Source of the DNA: Streptomyces sp. TLI_105 | GTDB taxonomy: Bacteria; Actinomycetota; Actinomycetes; Streptomycetales; Streptomycetaceae | Direction: 5' to 3' | Assembly: GCF_900105415.1 (NCBI RefSeq) | Contig: NZ_FNSM01000001.1 | Location: forward strand, 8,192,001-8,256,000 | DNA length: 64,000 nucleotides | Shown here: piece after piece, positions 27,473 to 36,605 of the stretch | Numbering within the stretch: the stretch's first letter is position 1 | How the letters are laid out: each line of letters starts with the position of its first letter | Made by a program: the position numbers and the translations under genes | The notes under the pieces: generated by a model | Told to the model about the DNA's origin: nothing | Database searches by the model: none | Seen by the model: the letters and a program-made list of their open reading frames with translations, nothing else

Positions 27473-28524
27473 CGACACGACCCAGCCACACGCGACGGCG
27501 CGGCCTGACCGGCACCGTACTGAAGTCCCTCGCGTTCGTCCTGGTCACCGCCCTCGCCACCACCGTCCTCGGCTTCAGCATCGCCAACACCGGCGTCGGT
27601 GCCGAAACCCGCTCGTACAAGGCGCTGTTCACCGACGTCACCGGGCTCGTCGAGGGCGACTCCGTGCGCATCGCCGGAGTGAAGGTGGGCGAGGTGACCG
27701 ACGTGCGCGTCGTCGAGCGGCGCACCGCCCAGGTCACCTTCACGGTCCGCGAGGACCGCGCCCTGCCCCGGTCGGCGACCGCCGCCGTGAAGTACCTCAA
27801 CATGGTCGGGCAGCGGTACGTCTCCCTCGGCCGGGGCACCGGCGACCTGACCGGCACCCTGGGCGCCGGAGAGACCATCCCGCTCGACCGCACCACACCC
27901 GCACTCGACCTGACCCTGCTCTTCAACGGGTTCAAGCCACTCTTCGAGGGACTCTCGCCCGCGGACGTCAACGACCTGGCCGCCTCCCTCGTGCAGGTCC
28001 TCCAGGGCGAGAGCGGAACGGTCGACAGCCTCCTGCGGCACATCGGCTCCCTCACCAGGACCGTCGCCGCCAAGGACGAGGTCATCGGCGAGGTCGTCAC
28101 CCACCTCAACACCGTCCTGACCACCCTCAACAACCGCGAGGCCGGCTTCAACGACCTCGTCGTCACCCTCCAGAAGCTCGTCACCGGCTTCAACACCGAC
28201 CGCAAACCCCTCGGCGAGGCGGTCAAGGCCATCGGCGACCTCACCACGACGACCGCCGGACTCCTCCAGGAAGGCCGCGCGCCCCTCAAGAAGGACATCC
28301 GCGAACTGGGCCGGCTCTCGGGCACCCTCGGCGACCACACCCCAGCCATCGAGACCTTCCTCGCCCACACCCCCGGCAAGATGTCGGCCCTCGCCCGGCT
28401 CTCCTCGTACGGATCGTGGTTCAACCTCTACCTCTGCGAGGCGCGCGTGAGCGGCGTGGGAACCTCCGACGGCTCCAAGCCGCCGACCGGCATCGCCGTG
28501 ACCGAGACGAGGTGCCGCGGATGA
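27469..28524 (+). CDS. mceB: Mce-family protein MceB, 351 aa
   Basis: The N-terminal anchor is LKSLAFVLVTALATTVLGFSIANT. The MCE domain follows at about 42-120 ([34 protein letters not shown]), then a long coiled-coil-like region (EVVTHLNTVLTTLNNREAGFNDLVVTLQKLVTGFN), and a C-terminal NLYLCEARVSGVG with Cys. The ATG at 27469 overlaps the mceA stop. It has the canonical Mce length. Confidence 0.93.
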   Translation: MTTRPSHTRRRGLTGTVLKSLAFVLVTALATTVLGFSIANTGVGAETRSYKALFTDVTGLVEGDSVRIAGVKVGEVTDVRVVERRTAQVTFTVREDRALPRSATAAVKYLNMVGQRYVSLGRGTGDLTGTLGAGETIPLDRTTPALDLTLLFNGFKPLFEGLSPADVNDLAASLVQVLQGESGTVDSLLRHIGSLTRTVAAKDEVIGEVVTHLNTVLTTLNNREAGFNDLVVTLQKLVTGFNTDRKPLGEAVKAIGDLTTTTAGLLQEGRAPLKKDIRELGRLSGTLGDHTPAIETFLAHTPGKMSALARLSSYGSWFNLYLCEARVSGVGTSDGSKPPTGIAVTETRCRG

Positions 28525-29570
28525 GCCCGCGCCCCCGGCTGAAGCCGGTCAAGGAGCGCAGTCCCGTCGCCGTCGCCGTCGTCGGGCTGCTGATCCTCGC
28601 CCTCATGGCCGTCCTCGCGTACAACGTGGAACGGCTCCCGCTCGTCGGCGGCGACACCGCCTACAGCGCCGACTTCACCGAGGCCGCCGGACTCGACGCC
28701 GGCGACGAGGTCCGCATCGCGGGGGTCAAGGTCGGCAAGGTCACCGAGGTCGCCCTCGACGGGCCCAAGGTCAAGGTGACCTTCGAGGTCGGCGACGCCT
28801 GGATCGGCGACCGGTCGACCGCCGCCATCGCCATCAAGACCCTCCTCGGCGAGAAGTACCTGGCGCTCGACCCGCTGGGCTCCGCACCCCAGGACCCCGG
28901 AGCCAGCATCCCGCAGTCCCGCACCACCTCCCCGTACGACGTGACCCAGGCCTTCCAGGACCTCAGCGGCACCGTCGACGCCATCGACACCGAGAAGCTC
29001 GCGGAGAGCTTCGAGACGATCTCCGCCACCTTCAAGAACTCCCCGCCGCACGTACGCAACGCCGCCACCGGCCTCTCCGAGCTGTCGAAGTCCGTCTCCA
29101 AGCGCGACACCCAGCTCGCCCGGCTCCTGGAGAACAGCAAGAAGTTCACCAAGACCCTCCAGGACAAGAAGTCCAGCTTCGAGATCCTCCTGGAGGACGG
29201 CGGCTCGCTCCTCGGCGAACTCAGGAAGCGCCGCGAGGCCATCCGCGCCCTGCTCAAGGGAAGCCGGGACCTCGGCACCGAACTCAGCGGCATCGTCGGC
29301 GACAACAACCGGCAGCTCGGCCCCACCCTGAAGGCCCTCAGCCGCGTCACCGGCGTCCTGGAGAAGAACAGCGGCCAGCTCGACAAGACGCTCGCGCTCA
29401 TCGGCCCCTACTACCGGCTCGTCGGCAACACCCTCGGCAGCGGCCGCTGGTTCGACAGCTACCTGTGCGGCGTGGTGCCCCGCACCTATCTGCCCGAGGC
29501 CTCGCAGCCCAAGACCGGATGCCTCCCGCCGAAACAGACGGCGACGGCCGAGGGGAGCGGTGAACGATGA
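28521..29570 (+). CDS. mceC: Mce-family protein MceC, 349 aa
   Basis: The membrane anchor is [21 protein letters not shown]. The MCE domain includes [45 protein letters not shown], and a Lys-rich helical tunnel region follows ([40 protein letters not shown]). The C-terminus has two Cys ([13 protein letters not shown] and KTGCLPPKQ). The ATG at 28521 overlaps the mceB stop. The sequence is close to MceB in the domain part, reflecting family duplication. Confidence 0.93.
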   Translation: MSPRPRLKPVKERSPVAVAVVGLLILALMAVLAYNVERLPLVGGDTAYSADFTEAAGLDAGDEVRIAGVKVGKVTEVALDGPKVKVTFEVGDAWIGDRSTAAIAIKTLLGEKYLALDPLGSAPQDPGASIPQSRTTSPYDVTQAFQDLSGTVDAIDTEKLAESFETISATFKNSPPHVRNAATGLSELSKSVSKRDTQLARLLENSKKFTKTLQDKKSSFEILLEDGGSLLGELRKRREAIRALLKGSRDLGTELSGIVGDNNRQLGPTLKALSRVTGVLEKNSGQLDKTLALIGPYYRLVGNTLGSGRWFDSYLCGVVPRTYLPEASQPKTGCLPPKQTATAEGSGER

Positions 29571-30595
29571 CCAAGCCCAGAAAGCCCCTCGCCGCCGGGC
29601 TCGCCCTCGCGGTGCTCGCGGCCTGCGGCCTCGTCGCCGTCAGCACCCTCGACGACGACGGCATCCGCGTCACCGCCTGGTTCGACCGTGCCGTCGGCAT
29701 CTACGCCGGATCCGACCTGCGCGTCCTCGGCGTCCGCGTCGGAGAGGTGGAAGCCGTGGAACCGCAGGGCACCCGGGTGCGCGTCGAACTCCGCCTCGAC
29801 GAAGGCGTACGCGTCCCCGCCGACGCACGGGCCCTCGTCGTCGCCCCGAGCATCGTCGCCGACCGGTACGTCCAGCTCACCCCCGCCTACAGCACCGGCC
29901 CCGCCCTCGCCGACGGTGCCCAGCTGCCCGCGTCCCGCAACCGCACCCCCGTCGAGATCGACCAGCTCTACGACTCGATCACCGAGCTGAGCGAGGCACT
30001 CGGCCCCGACGGCGCCAACTCCGCCGGAGCCCTCTCCGAACTCCTGGACACCGGAGCGAAGAACCTCAAGGGCAACGGCACGGCCATCGGCACCTCCATC
30101 GAACAGTTCGGCAAGGCCGCCAAGACCCTCGACGGCAGCAGCGAGAACCTGTTCACCACCCTCGGCCGGCTGCAGACCTTCACCACCATGCTGAAGAAGA
30201 AGGACGGAGACGTCCGCACCGCACAGGAACGCCTCGACGAGGTCGTCGGCTACTTCGCCGAGAACAAGGACGACCTCGCCGGCGCACTCGCGGAACTCGG
30301 CAAGGCCCTCGCCCAGGTCAAGACCTTCATCAAGGACAACCGCGGCGAGCTGAAGAAGAACATCGACCGGCTCGTGCCCCTCACCCAGACCCTCGTCGAC
30401 CAGCGGGCCTCCCTCGCGGAGGCGCTCGACGTCGCCCCGCTCGCCGCCGGCAACGTCGTCAACGCGTACGACAAGGACACCCGCACCCTCGACGGCCGCG
30501 CCAACCTCAACGAGATCAGCATGGGCGGACCACTGCTCCCGCTGCCGGTGACCGGCGGCTCCTCCTCGACCGGCACCCGAGGGGGGCAGCGATGA
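29567..30595 (+). CDS. mceD: Mce-family protein MceD, 342 aa, with lipobox-like Cys
   Basis: The N-terminus [23 protein letters not shown] ends in LAAC, which satisfies the bacterial lipobox consensus (L-A-A-C, Cys near residue 20). In mycobacterial loci MceE, not MceD, is the lipoprotein, so the lipidated position may be shifted here. The Cys is followed by hydrophobic residues, so it could also be an ordinary membrane helix. The MCE domain is [48 protein letters not shown] (about 35-110), followed by a long helical region. The ATG at 29567 overlaps the mceC stop. Confidence 0.92.
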   Translation: MTKPRKPLAAGLALAVLAACGLVAVSTLDDDGIRVTAWFDRAVGIYAGSDLRVLGVRVGEVEAVEPQGTRVRVELRLDEGVRVPADARALVVAPSIVADRYVQLTPAYSTGPALADGAQLPASRNRTPVEIDQLYDSITELSEALGPDGANSAGALSELLDTGAKNLKGNGTAIGTSIEQFGKAAKTLDGSSENLFTTLGRLQTFTTMLKKKDGDVRTAQERLDEVVGYFAENKDDLAGALAELGKALAQVKTFIKDNRGELKKNIDRLVPLTQTLVDQRASLAEALDVAPLAAGNVVNAYDKDTRTLDGRANLNEISMGGPLLPLPVTGGSSSTGTRGGQR

Positions 30596-31827
30596 ACCGG
30601 GACACCCCGCCCTCCCGCAAGGCCCTGGGGGCCGGAGCCGTCGGAGCGGTCGCGCTCGGCCTCGGACTCGCCGTCGTCCTCGGCGCGGTCCCCGCGAACC
30701 CCGTCCGGTTCGACGGCATCGAGGACCTCCCGCTGCCCGGCGGCGCCGACCTCGGCTCCCACCCCTACACGGTCACCGCCGAGATCGACGACGTCCTCAG
30801 CCTCGTGCCCCAGTCCGCGGTCAAGGTCAACGACGTCGCCGTCGGCCGCGTCACCGCCATCGAGCTGGAGACCGACAACTGGTCCGCCCGCGTCACCCTG
30901 AAGATCAACGGCGACGTCCGGCTCCCCGCCGACGCCGGCGCCCGCCTGGAACAGTCCAGCCTCCTGGGCGAGAAGTACATCCAGCTCGTCGCCCCCCGGA
31001 AGGACAGCGGCGGACGCCTCGCCGACGGCAGCGTCATCCCGCTCGCGCGCACCAACCGCAACACGGAGGTCGAGGAGGTGTTCGGCGCGCTGTCCCTGCT
31101 GCTCAACGGCGGCGGCGTCAACCAGCTCAAGACCATCACCCGGGAACTCGACGCGGCGCTCGGCGGCCGCGAACCCGAGGTCCGCTCGATGCTCGACCGC
31201 GTCAACACCCTGGTCACGAACCTGGACGCGCACCGCGGCGACATCACCCGCGCCCTCGACGGAGTCAACCGGCTCTCCGCCACCCTCGCCGGCCGCAAGA
31301 AGGACGTCGACACCGTCCTCACCGGTCTCTCGCCCGGCCTGAAGACCCTGGAGAACCAGCGGGGCTCCCTGCTGACCATGCTGCGCGCCCTGGACACCCT
31401 CTCCGCAGTCGCCGTCAGCACCGTCGACGCGAGCAAGAAGGACATGGTCGCCGACCTCAAGGCCCTCGCCCCCACCCTGACGGCACTCGCGGACGCCGGT
31501 GCCGACCTGCCCGAATCGCTCCAGGTCCTCCTCACGTATCCCTTCACCGACGAGGTCATGCGCGGCATCAAGGGCGACTACCTCAACACCTACCTCCACC
31601 TCGCCGCCGCCCCCGGGACCGAGGTGATCCCACCCCTCATCCCCAGGACCGAACCCACCCCGACACCCTCCCCGTCGACCCCGGACCCGGCTCCGGCCTC
31701 GCGCGACCGGGAGGGAACGAACCGCGGCACCCGGAGCCCGCAGTCGACGCTGCCGCTGCCCCCGGTCTCCTCGGCCGGCCCCTCGGAGCCCACCACCACA
31801 CCCAAGGACGGAGGCGAGAAGCCGTGA
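30592..31827 (+). CDS. mceE: Mce-family protein MceE, 411 aa, without lipobox
   Basis: The anchor segment ([28 protein letters not shown]) has no Cys at its end, unlike the mycobacterial MceE/LprK lipoproteins. The MCE domain follows ([37 protein letters not shown]), then a helical region. A Pro/Ser/Thr-rich C-terminal tail (about 355-411, [19 protein letters not shown]) is longer than usual and may cross the peptidoglycan. The ATG at 30592 overlaps the mceD stop by 4 bases. Confidence 0.92.
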   Translation: MNRDTPPSRKALGAGAVGAVALGLGLAVVLGAVPANPVRFDGIEDLPLPGGADLGSHPYTVTAEIDDVLSLVPQSAVKVNDVAVGRVTAIELETDNWSARVTLKINGDVRLPADAGARLEQSSLLGEKYIQLVAPRKDSGGRLADGSVIPLARTNRNTEVEEVFGALSLLLNGGGVNQLKTITRELDAALGGREPEVRSMLDRVNTLVTNLDAHRGDITRALDGVNRLSATLAGRKKDVDTVLTGLSPGLKTLENQRGSLLTMLRALDTLSAVAVSTVDASKKDMVADLKALAPTLTALADAGADLPESLQVLLTYPFTDEVMRGIKGDYLNTYLHLAAAPGTEVIPPLIPRTEPTPTPSPSTPDPAPASRDREGTNRGTRSPQSTLPLPPVSSAGPSEPTTTPKDGGEKP

Positions 31828-33098
31828 TCACCCGCACCGTACGGCTGAAGAACCTCGCGTTCCTCGTCATCGCCGTACTCGTCCTCGGCTTCGTCGGCGT
31901 CCGCTACGCCGACCTCGGCCGCTACGCCGGCGTCGCCGACCACTACACCGTCCGCGTCCACCTCGCCCGTACGGGAGGGTTGTTCACCCACTCCGACGTC
32001 ACCTACCGCGGCGTCTCCGTCGGCCGCGTCGGAGCCATCGACCTCACCGCCGACGGAGTCGTGGCCGAACTGCGCATCAAGAACTCCGCCCCTCCCATCC
32101 CCGCCGACGCCCGAGCCGTCGTCGCCGGCCTCTCCGCCGTCGGTGAGCAGTACATCGACCTGCGGCCCGAGAGCGACGGCGCACCCTTCCTCGCCGACGG
32201 CGCCCGCATCGAACAGTCCGACACCGAGGTGCCGGCACCCGTCACCGACGTGCTCGCGAGCATGAACGACCTCACCCGCTCCGTCCCCCTGGACTCGCTG
32301 CGCACGGTCGTCGACGAACTCGGCAAGGCCTTCGAGGGACACGGCGACGACCTCCAGATCCTCCTCGACAACGGCAGCAGATTCGTCCAGGCCGCCGACC
32401 GCGCCCTGCCGGCCACGACCCGGCTCATCGACGACGGCGAGGTCGTCCTGCGCACCCAGGCCGACGAGAGCCGCGCCATCCGGGACTTCGCCACCGGCGC
32501 CCGCGACCTCGCCGCCACCCTCAAGGGCTCCGACGCCGACCTGCGCCGCCTCCTCGCCGTCACACCCGACGCGACCGGCCAGGTCAGCGGCCTCCTGCGC
32601 GACCTCGACCCCAGCCTCGGCGTCGTCCTCGCCAACCTCCTCACCACCTCGGAGATCGCCGTCACCCGACAGCGCGGCACGGAGGAACTCCTCGTCAAGT
32701 TCCCGGCGGCCGTCTCGGCGGGAGCCACCACCGTCGACGGAGGACACGTGAACTTCGGCATGGCCGTCACCTTCTTCACACCGCTGCCCTGCACCTCCGG
32801 ATACGGCGGGACGCGCTACCGCAACGGGCTCGACCTGGGGACCGCGCCCGCCCTCAACACCGGCGCCTCCTGCACCTCCCCGGCCTCCACCGGCATCAAC
32901 GTCCGCGGCTCGGCCCACGCACCCAGGAGCGGCGGCGTGCCCACCCCGGCCCGGCCCGGCTCCCTGCCCTCCGGCAGCGCGCGCACCACGACCGGCACGC
33001 AGCCGAACCTGCCCGGCGCGCTCGCGCTGCCCGGCCAGACCGGCGGCCCGACGGACATGGCCGGCCTCCTCGGCCTCGGTACGGGGAGTACGCGATGA
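31824..33098 (+). CDS. mceF: Mce-family protein MceF, 424 aa
   Basis: The GTG at 31824 overlaps the mceE stop. The membrane anchor is LKNLAFLVIAVLVLGFVGVRYADL. The MCE domain contains YTVRVHLARTGGLFTHSDVTYRGVSVGRVGAID, the helical region includes VPLDSLRTVVDELGKAFEGHGDDLQILLDNGS, and a Gly/Pro/Ser-rich C-terminus ends in MAGLLGLGTGSTR. Cys at PLPCTSGYGG and GASCTSPAS may form a disulfide. It is the last of the six Mce proteins and is followed directly by accessory membrane genes. Confidence 0.93.
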   Translation: MITRTVRLKNLAFLVIAVLVLGFVGVRYADLGRYAGVADHYTVRVHLARTGGLFTHSDVTYRGVSVGRVGAIDLTADGVVAELRIKNSAPPIPADARAVVAGLSAVGEQYIDLRPESDGAPFLADGARIEQSDTEVPAPVTDVLASMNDLTRSVPLDSLRTVVDELGKAFEGHGDDLQILLDNGSRFVQAADRALPATTRLIDDGEVVLRTQADESRAIRDFATGARDLAATLKGSDADLRRLLAVTPDATGQVSGLLRDLDPSLGVVLANLLTTSEIAVTRQRGTEELLVKFPAAVSAGATTVDGGHVNFGMAVTFFTPLPCTSGYGGTRYRNGLDLGTAPALNTGASCTSPASTGINVRGSAHAPRSGGVPTPARPGSLPSGSARTTTGTQPNLPGALALPGQTGGPTDMAGLLGLGTGSTR

Positions 33099-33637
33099 GG
33101 CGCGCGAAAGCCCTGGGCACCGGCGCCCTCGTCGTCGCCCTCGGCTTCTGCGGGACGGGGGTCTGGACCTACGCCCAGGCCCGCACCGACGAGGAGCTCG
33201 CCTTCAGCCGGGAACGCGACACCGCGCTCGCCGAGGGCCGCAGCCGTCTCACCGTCCTGAACACGCTCGACGCCTCGACCCGAGAGCGCGCCGAAGCGGG
33301 CATCCGGGCCTGGCGCGACGCCTCCACCGGACCGCTCCGCACCGAACTGGGCCGCACCCGGCCCACGGTGGGCGCCTCGGCCCGCGCCACGGTCACCGAG
33401 GCCGCGCTCACCGCACTGGACGCCAGAGCCGGTACGGCGAAACTCATCGCGACCGTGCGCGTCGACGTCACGCCGCGCGGAGCCGCCGGCGCGACCACCG
33501 ATCGCAAGCGCCTGGAGGCCGTCCTGACCCGCACGGGCGAGAACACCTGGAGGGTCGCGGCACTGAGCGCGGTACCCGTCGCGGAGGCGGAGAAGGGCGA
33601 GAAGAGCGAGAAGAGCGAGGAGGGCGGGGACGAGTGA
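33095..33637 (+). CDS. Mce-associated membrane protein, type 1, first copy, 180 aa
   Basis: A single N-terminal membrane segment (GTGALVVALGFCGTGVWTYAQAR) precedes an NTF2-like Mce-associated domain with RDTALAEGRSRLTVLNTLDASTRERAEAGIRAWRDASTGPLRTEL. The acidic/basic tail EKGEKSEKSEEGGDE is unusual. Mce-associated (Mas/Mam-like) proteins stabilise Mce complexes in mycobacteria. The ATG at 33095 overlaps the mceF stop. It has the same length as the gene at 34434, its apparent paralogue. Confidence 0.88.
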   Translation: MRRAKALGTGALVVALGFCGTGVWTYAQARTDEELAFSRERDTALAEGRSRLTVLNTLDASTRERAEAGIRAWRDASTGPLRTELGRTRPTVGASARATVTEAALTALDARAGTAKLIATVRVDVTPRGAAGATTDRKRLEAVLTRTGENTWRVAALSAVPVAEAEKGEKSEKSEEGGDE

Positions 33638-34407
33638 CGCGACTGCTGCGGACGGCAAGACGCGAGAACACCGGAGCCGACGAGGCCCCGGAGGCGGATG
33701 CGAAGTCGGCCACGGACGAAGACGCGCAGACACCCACGGCCGAAGAAGCCGAGGCCGCCACGGACCCGGACGCGACGGAGTCCTCGGACGGGCCCGCGAA
33801 GGCGGGCACGGACCCGGACGCGGCAGCCGGCACGGACGAGGACGCGGCAGCCGCCACGGACCCGGACGCGACGCCGGCCCCGGGCGCGTCCCGCGGCCGC
33901 CGGCCCGCCGGTGCGTGGCGGAAGGCCGCCCCGGCCGCCGCCGTCACCGTCCTCCTCCTCGGCGGGGCCGGGTTCCACTACGCCGCCCACCAGCTCCGTT
34001 CGGCCCCGTCGGCGCGCAACCACGCGCTCACCGACACCGAGACCACCACCCGCGTCGGCGGCGACGTGGCCGAAGGCCTCGCCCGGGTCTTCTCCTACAC
34101 ACCCGCCGACACCGACGCGGCGGAACGCTCCTCGCACACCGTGCTGGCCGGACGCGCCGCCCGCCAGTACAGCGACCTGCTCGCCCAGGTCCGCACGAAC
34201 CTGGTCGAGCAGCGCATCACCCTCTCCACCCAGGCCGTCCGCACCGGGGTGATCGAACTCGACGGGGACAGCGCGCGCCTCCTCGTCTTCCTCGACCAGA
34301 CCTCGCGGCGCGGCAAGGCCGCCGCCACGACCGCCGCGGCCCAGCTCACCGTCACCGCGAAGCACCAGGGAGACCGGTGGCTGATCGTCGACATCAAGGC
34401 CCGCTGA
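33634..34407 (+). CDS. Mce-associated membrane protein, type 2, first copy, 257 aa
   Basis: A long acidic, Ala/Asp/Thr-rich cytoplasmic N-terminus (about 90 residues with repeats such as TDPDA) precedes one membrane segment (APAAAVTVLLLGGAGFHYAA) and an NTF2-like external domain (DVAEGLARVFSYTPADTDAAERSSHTVLAGRAARQYSDLLAQVR). The GTG at 33634 overlaps the previous stop by 4 bases. The length equals that of the type 2 paralogue at 35030, although the N-termini differ. Confidence 0.85.
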   Translation: MTRLLRTARRENTGADEAPEADAKSATDEDAQTPTAEEAEAATDPDATESSDGPAKAGTDPDAAAGTDEDAAAATDPDATPAPGASRGRRPAGAWRKAAPAAAVTVLLLGGAGFHYAAHQLRSAPSARNHALTDTETTTRVGGDVAEGLARVFSYTPADTDAAERSSHTVLAGRAARQYSDLLAQVRTNLVEQRITLSTQAVRTGVIELDGDSARLLVFLDQTSRRGKAAATTAAAQLTVTAKHQGDRWLIVDIKAR

Positions 34408-34433
34408 CGATGAGCGGGAGACGGGAGAACCCC

Positions 34434-34976
34434 ATGACACGCCAGGTCCGCGCCTCGGCGGGCAACCGACCGGCCCTGGCCGTGGCCCTCGTGCTCACCC
34501 TGGTCGCGGGCGGCTTCGCCGCCTGGGAGGGCCGGAGCTGGTACGCGGCGGCCCACGACGACTCCGCGGCGTACGCCGCGCAGCGCGACCGGGCCCTCGC
34601 GGCGGGGGAGCAGGCCGTGCAGAACCTCAACACGCTCGACCACCGGCGCGTGGACCAGGGCCTCGACCTCTGGGAGACCTCGACGACCGGCGAACTGCAC
34701 CGACAGCTGGTCGACGGGCGGCAGGAGTTCACCAGTCAGGTGAAGGCGGCGAGGACGGTGACCACGGCCCGGGTGCTGTCCGGCGCCGTCACCGAACTCG
34801 ACGACCGGGCCGGCCGGGCCCGGCTGCTCGTCGCGCTGCGCGTCACCGTCACGACGCCCGACAGCAAGAGCACGGAGAAGGACAGCCGCATGCTGGGCGA
34901 GCTCACCCGCACCGACGGCCAGTGGAAGCTCAGCGGTCTGGGGCAGGCCCCCGTGGGCGGCACGGCGACCGGCTGA
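34434..34976 (+). CDS. Mce-associated membrane protein, type 1, second copy, 180 aa
   Basis: The membrane segment ALAVALVLTLVAGGFAAWEGRSWY is followed by RDRALAAGEQAVQNLNTLDHRRVDQGLDLWETSTTGELHRQLVDG, which aligns with the protein at 33095 over its whole length. The ATG at 34434 has GGGAG seven bases upstream and is preferred over the ATG at 34410. It closes with DGQWKLSGLGQAPVG, as in Mce-associated proteins. The 26-base spacing from the previous gene is looser than in the rest of the operon. Confidence 0.85.
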   Translation: MTRQVRASAGNRPALAVALVLTLVAGGFAAWEGRSWYAAAHDDSAAYAAQRDRALAAGEQAVQNLNTLDHRRVDQGLDLWETSTTGELHRQLVDGRQEFTSQVKAARTVTTARVLSGAVTELDDRAGRARLLVALRVTVTTPDSKSTEKDSRMLGELTRTDGQWKLSGLGQAPVGGTATG

Positions 34977-35029
34977 CCGGGCCGCCGTCCCGTACGCGAG
35001 AGCCGCCAGCACCCGAAAGGACACGCACG

Positions 35030-35803
35030 ATGCCGACGCCCCGTCACCACCTCAACCGCCAGCGCCGCCGCCAGGCCCTCGCCGACCAGCCGACCGCCGC
35101 CAGGGCCCACACGACCGTCGGCCTCCTGCCCGAACCCGACTCCCGCCCCGGGCGGCGACCGGCGGCGAAGCCCGTACGAGAAACGACCGAGGCACCGGCA
35201 CAGGAAGCGACCGACGACCGCCCGGCCGCCACGAGGGCCCCGAAGGGCGGGGCGCGCGCTCTCGCCCCCCTCGTCGTCCTGTGCGTCCTGACCCTCCTCC
35301 TCGGAGGCTTCGCCGGATGGGCGCACAGCAGGGCGGGAGAGCTGCGGGACGACCCCGCCCGCGGCAACACGGCCCTCACCGACCTCGCCCGTACCAGCGA
35401 GATCAAGGGACAGACCACCGCGGCCGTCGCCGCGCTCTTCTCGTACGACCACGCCGACACGGGCCCCTTCGAACGCGCCGGGAAGACCCTCCTCACCGGC
35501 AAGGCCGTGGACCAGCACCGGACGCTGTTCGGCGGGGTGCTCGCCCAGGCGGCCCGGCAGAAGACGGTGATCACCACGACGGTCACCGACAGCGCGGTCG
35601 AGCGGATCGACGGCGACCGCGCCCGGGTCCTGGTCTACGCCGACCAGAGCAGCGTCAGCACGGCCGGCACCGGCAAGCCCGGCGGGAAGCAGCAGTCGAA
35701 GACCCAGGACCAGGGCGTCTACGCGGGCGCCATGTTCGCCCTGGACGTCGTGCGCCGCGACGGACGCTGGCTCGTCGAGAACATCGACACCTTCGGCCGC
35801 TGA
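35030..35803 (+). CDS. Mce-associated membrane protein, type 2, second copy, 257 aa
   Basis: A basic cytoplasmic N-terminus (MPTPRHHLNRQRRRQALADQP), one membrane segment (LAPLVVLCVLTLLLGGFAGWAH) and the same external domain as the protein at 33634 (AAVAALFSYDHADTGPFERAGKTLLTGKAVDQH) make it the paralogue of that gene. It ends the Mce operon with LDVVRRDGRWLVENIDTFGR, a typical Mce-associated C-terminus. The ATG at 35030 follows GAAAGGA. Confidence 0.85.
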   Translation: MPTPRHHLNRQRRRQALADQPTAARAHTTVGLLPEPDSRPGRRPAAKPVRETTEAPAQEATDDRPAATRAPKGGARALAPLVVLCVLTLLLGGFAGWAHSRAGELRDDPARGNTALTDLARTSEIKGQTTAAVAALFSYDHADTGPFERAGKTLLTGKAVDQHRTLFGGVLAQAARQKTVITTTVTDSAVERIDGDRARVLVYADQSSVSTAGTGKPGGKQQSKTQDQGVYAGAMFALDVVRRDGRWLVENIDTFGR

Positions 35804-35851
35804 GCCTCCCTCACCGGAGACGATGCGACATTCGGGCGCCGGGACCGGTGC

Positions 35852-36403
35852 TCAGTCCTCGTCCTTCTCGGTGCCGGGGGCGTAGTCGTCCAGTTCCGCC
35901 CGCAGGGAGCCCGGGCCGCGTGCGGGGTCCTCGCGGAGAAGGGTGAGGAAGCTGCTGAGGGGATGGTGCTGGGGGCGGGCGTCGTAGTCGATGCCCTCGG
36001 GGTCCTGGTACTCGCCCAGGCGCGCGAAGGGAACGATCACGTAGGGGCGTCGGGACCAGGGGTGGCTGTCGGCGGGTTCGGGGTCCATGCGCCACTCGGT
36101 GCCGCGGGTGCGGTTGTGGACTTCGCCGACGTACCAGCAGGCCACCTGCACCCAGGGGGTGTGCTCGTGAGCGAACAGGTCGTCGACGGACGTGAGGTGT
36201 TCGCGGACGAGCGCCTCCACGCGGTCGAGGGAGCGTTCGCCGAAGTCCCATCCGCCGCCGTGGTCGCGGCTCCACCCGTCGAAGCGGTCCCGCTGCTCGC
36301 GCAGCCAGGCCGCGAGCCGCGGGTTGTCGGCGTGCGCCGTGTCGATGCGCTCGGCGACGGCATGCTCGTCCTCGTCCTCGTACTCCTGGATCTCATCGCT
36401 CAC
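35852..36403 (-). CDS. Hypothetical protein, 183 aa
   Basis: The protein is soluble and very acidic, with an Asp/Glu cluster at the N-terminus (EIQEYEDEDEHAVAERID). A Trp/Arg-rich middle (RLAAWLREQRDRFDGWSRDHGGGWDFG) and YVIVPFARLGEYQDPEGIDYDARPQHHPLSSFL follow. No known fold is visible. The ATG at 36403 gives MSDEIQEYEDEDEHAV. It is convergent with the Mce-associated gene and divergent from the LAxTG protein, so it may share regulation with the latter. Confidence 0.7.
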   Translation of the reverse strand: MSDEIQEYEDEDEHAVAERIDTAHADNPRLAAWLREQRDRFDGWSRDHGGGWDFGERSLDRVEALVREHLTSVDDLFAHEHTPWVQVACWYVGEVHNRTRGTEWRMDPEPADSHPWSRRPYVIVPFARLGEYQDPEGIDYDARPQHHPLSSFLTLLREDPARGPGSLRAELDDYAPGTEKDED

Positions 36404-36605
36404 AACAGCTAAGCCTAGTCCTCGATGTGACCGTAAGGATCCTGAATCTGCACCGAGTTAACACAGGGCGTGCCACCCGAATCGCGTTGCTGCGGCAAAG
36501 TGAGGCCCTAGGATCGGACCGCTTGCGCGGCGCCCACATGAGCAGCGGGGGCCCTGGCGCCGCGCGACCGGAATCCGACCCGTGGGGGCTCCCGGGGGAA
36601 ACACT

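Noticed and set aside
29560..30595. Upstream 344-codon extension of mceE
   Set aside because: The extension overlaps mceD completely and is Arg/Pro-rich. The ATG at 30592 overlapping the mceD stop is the natural start.
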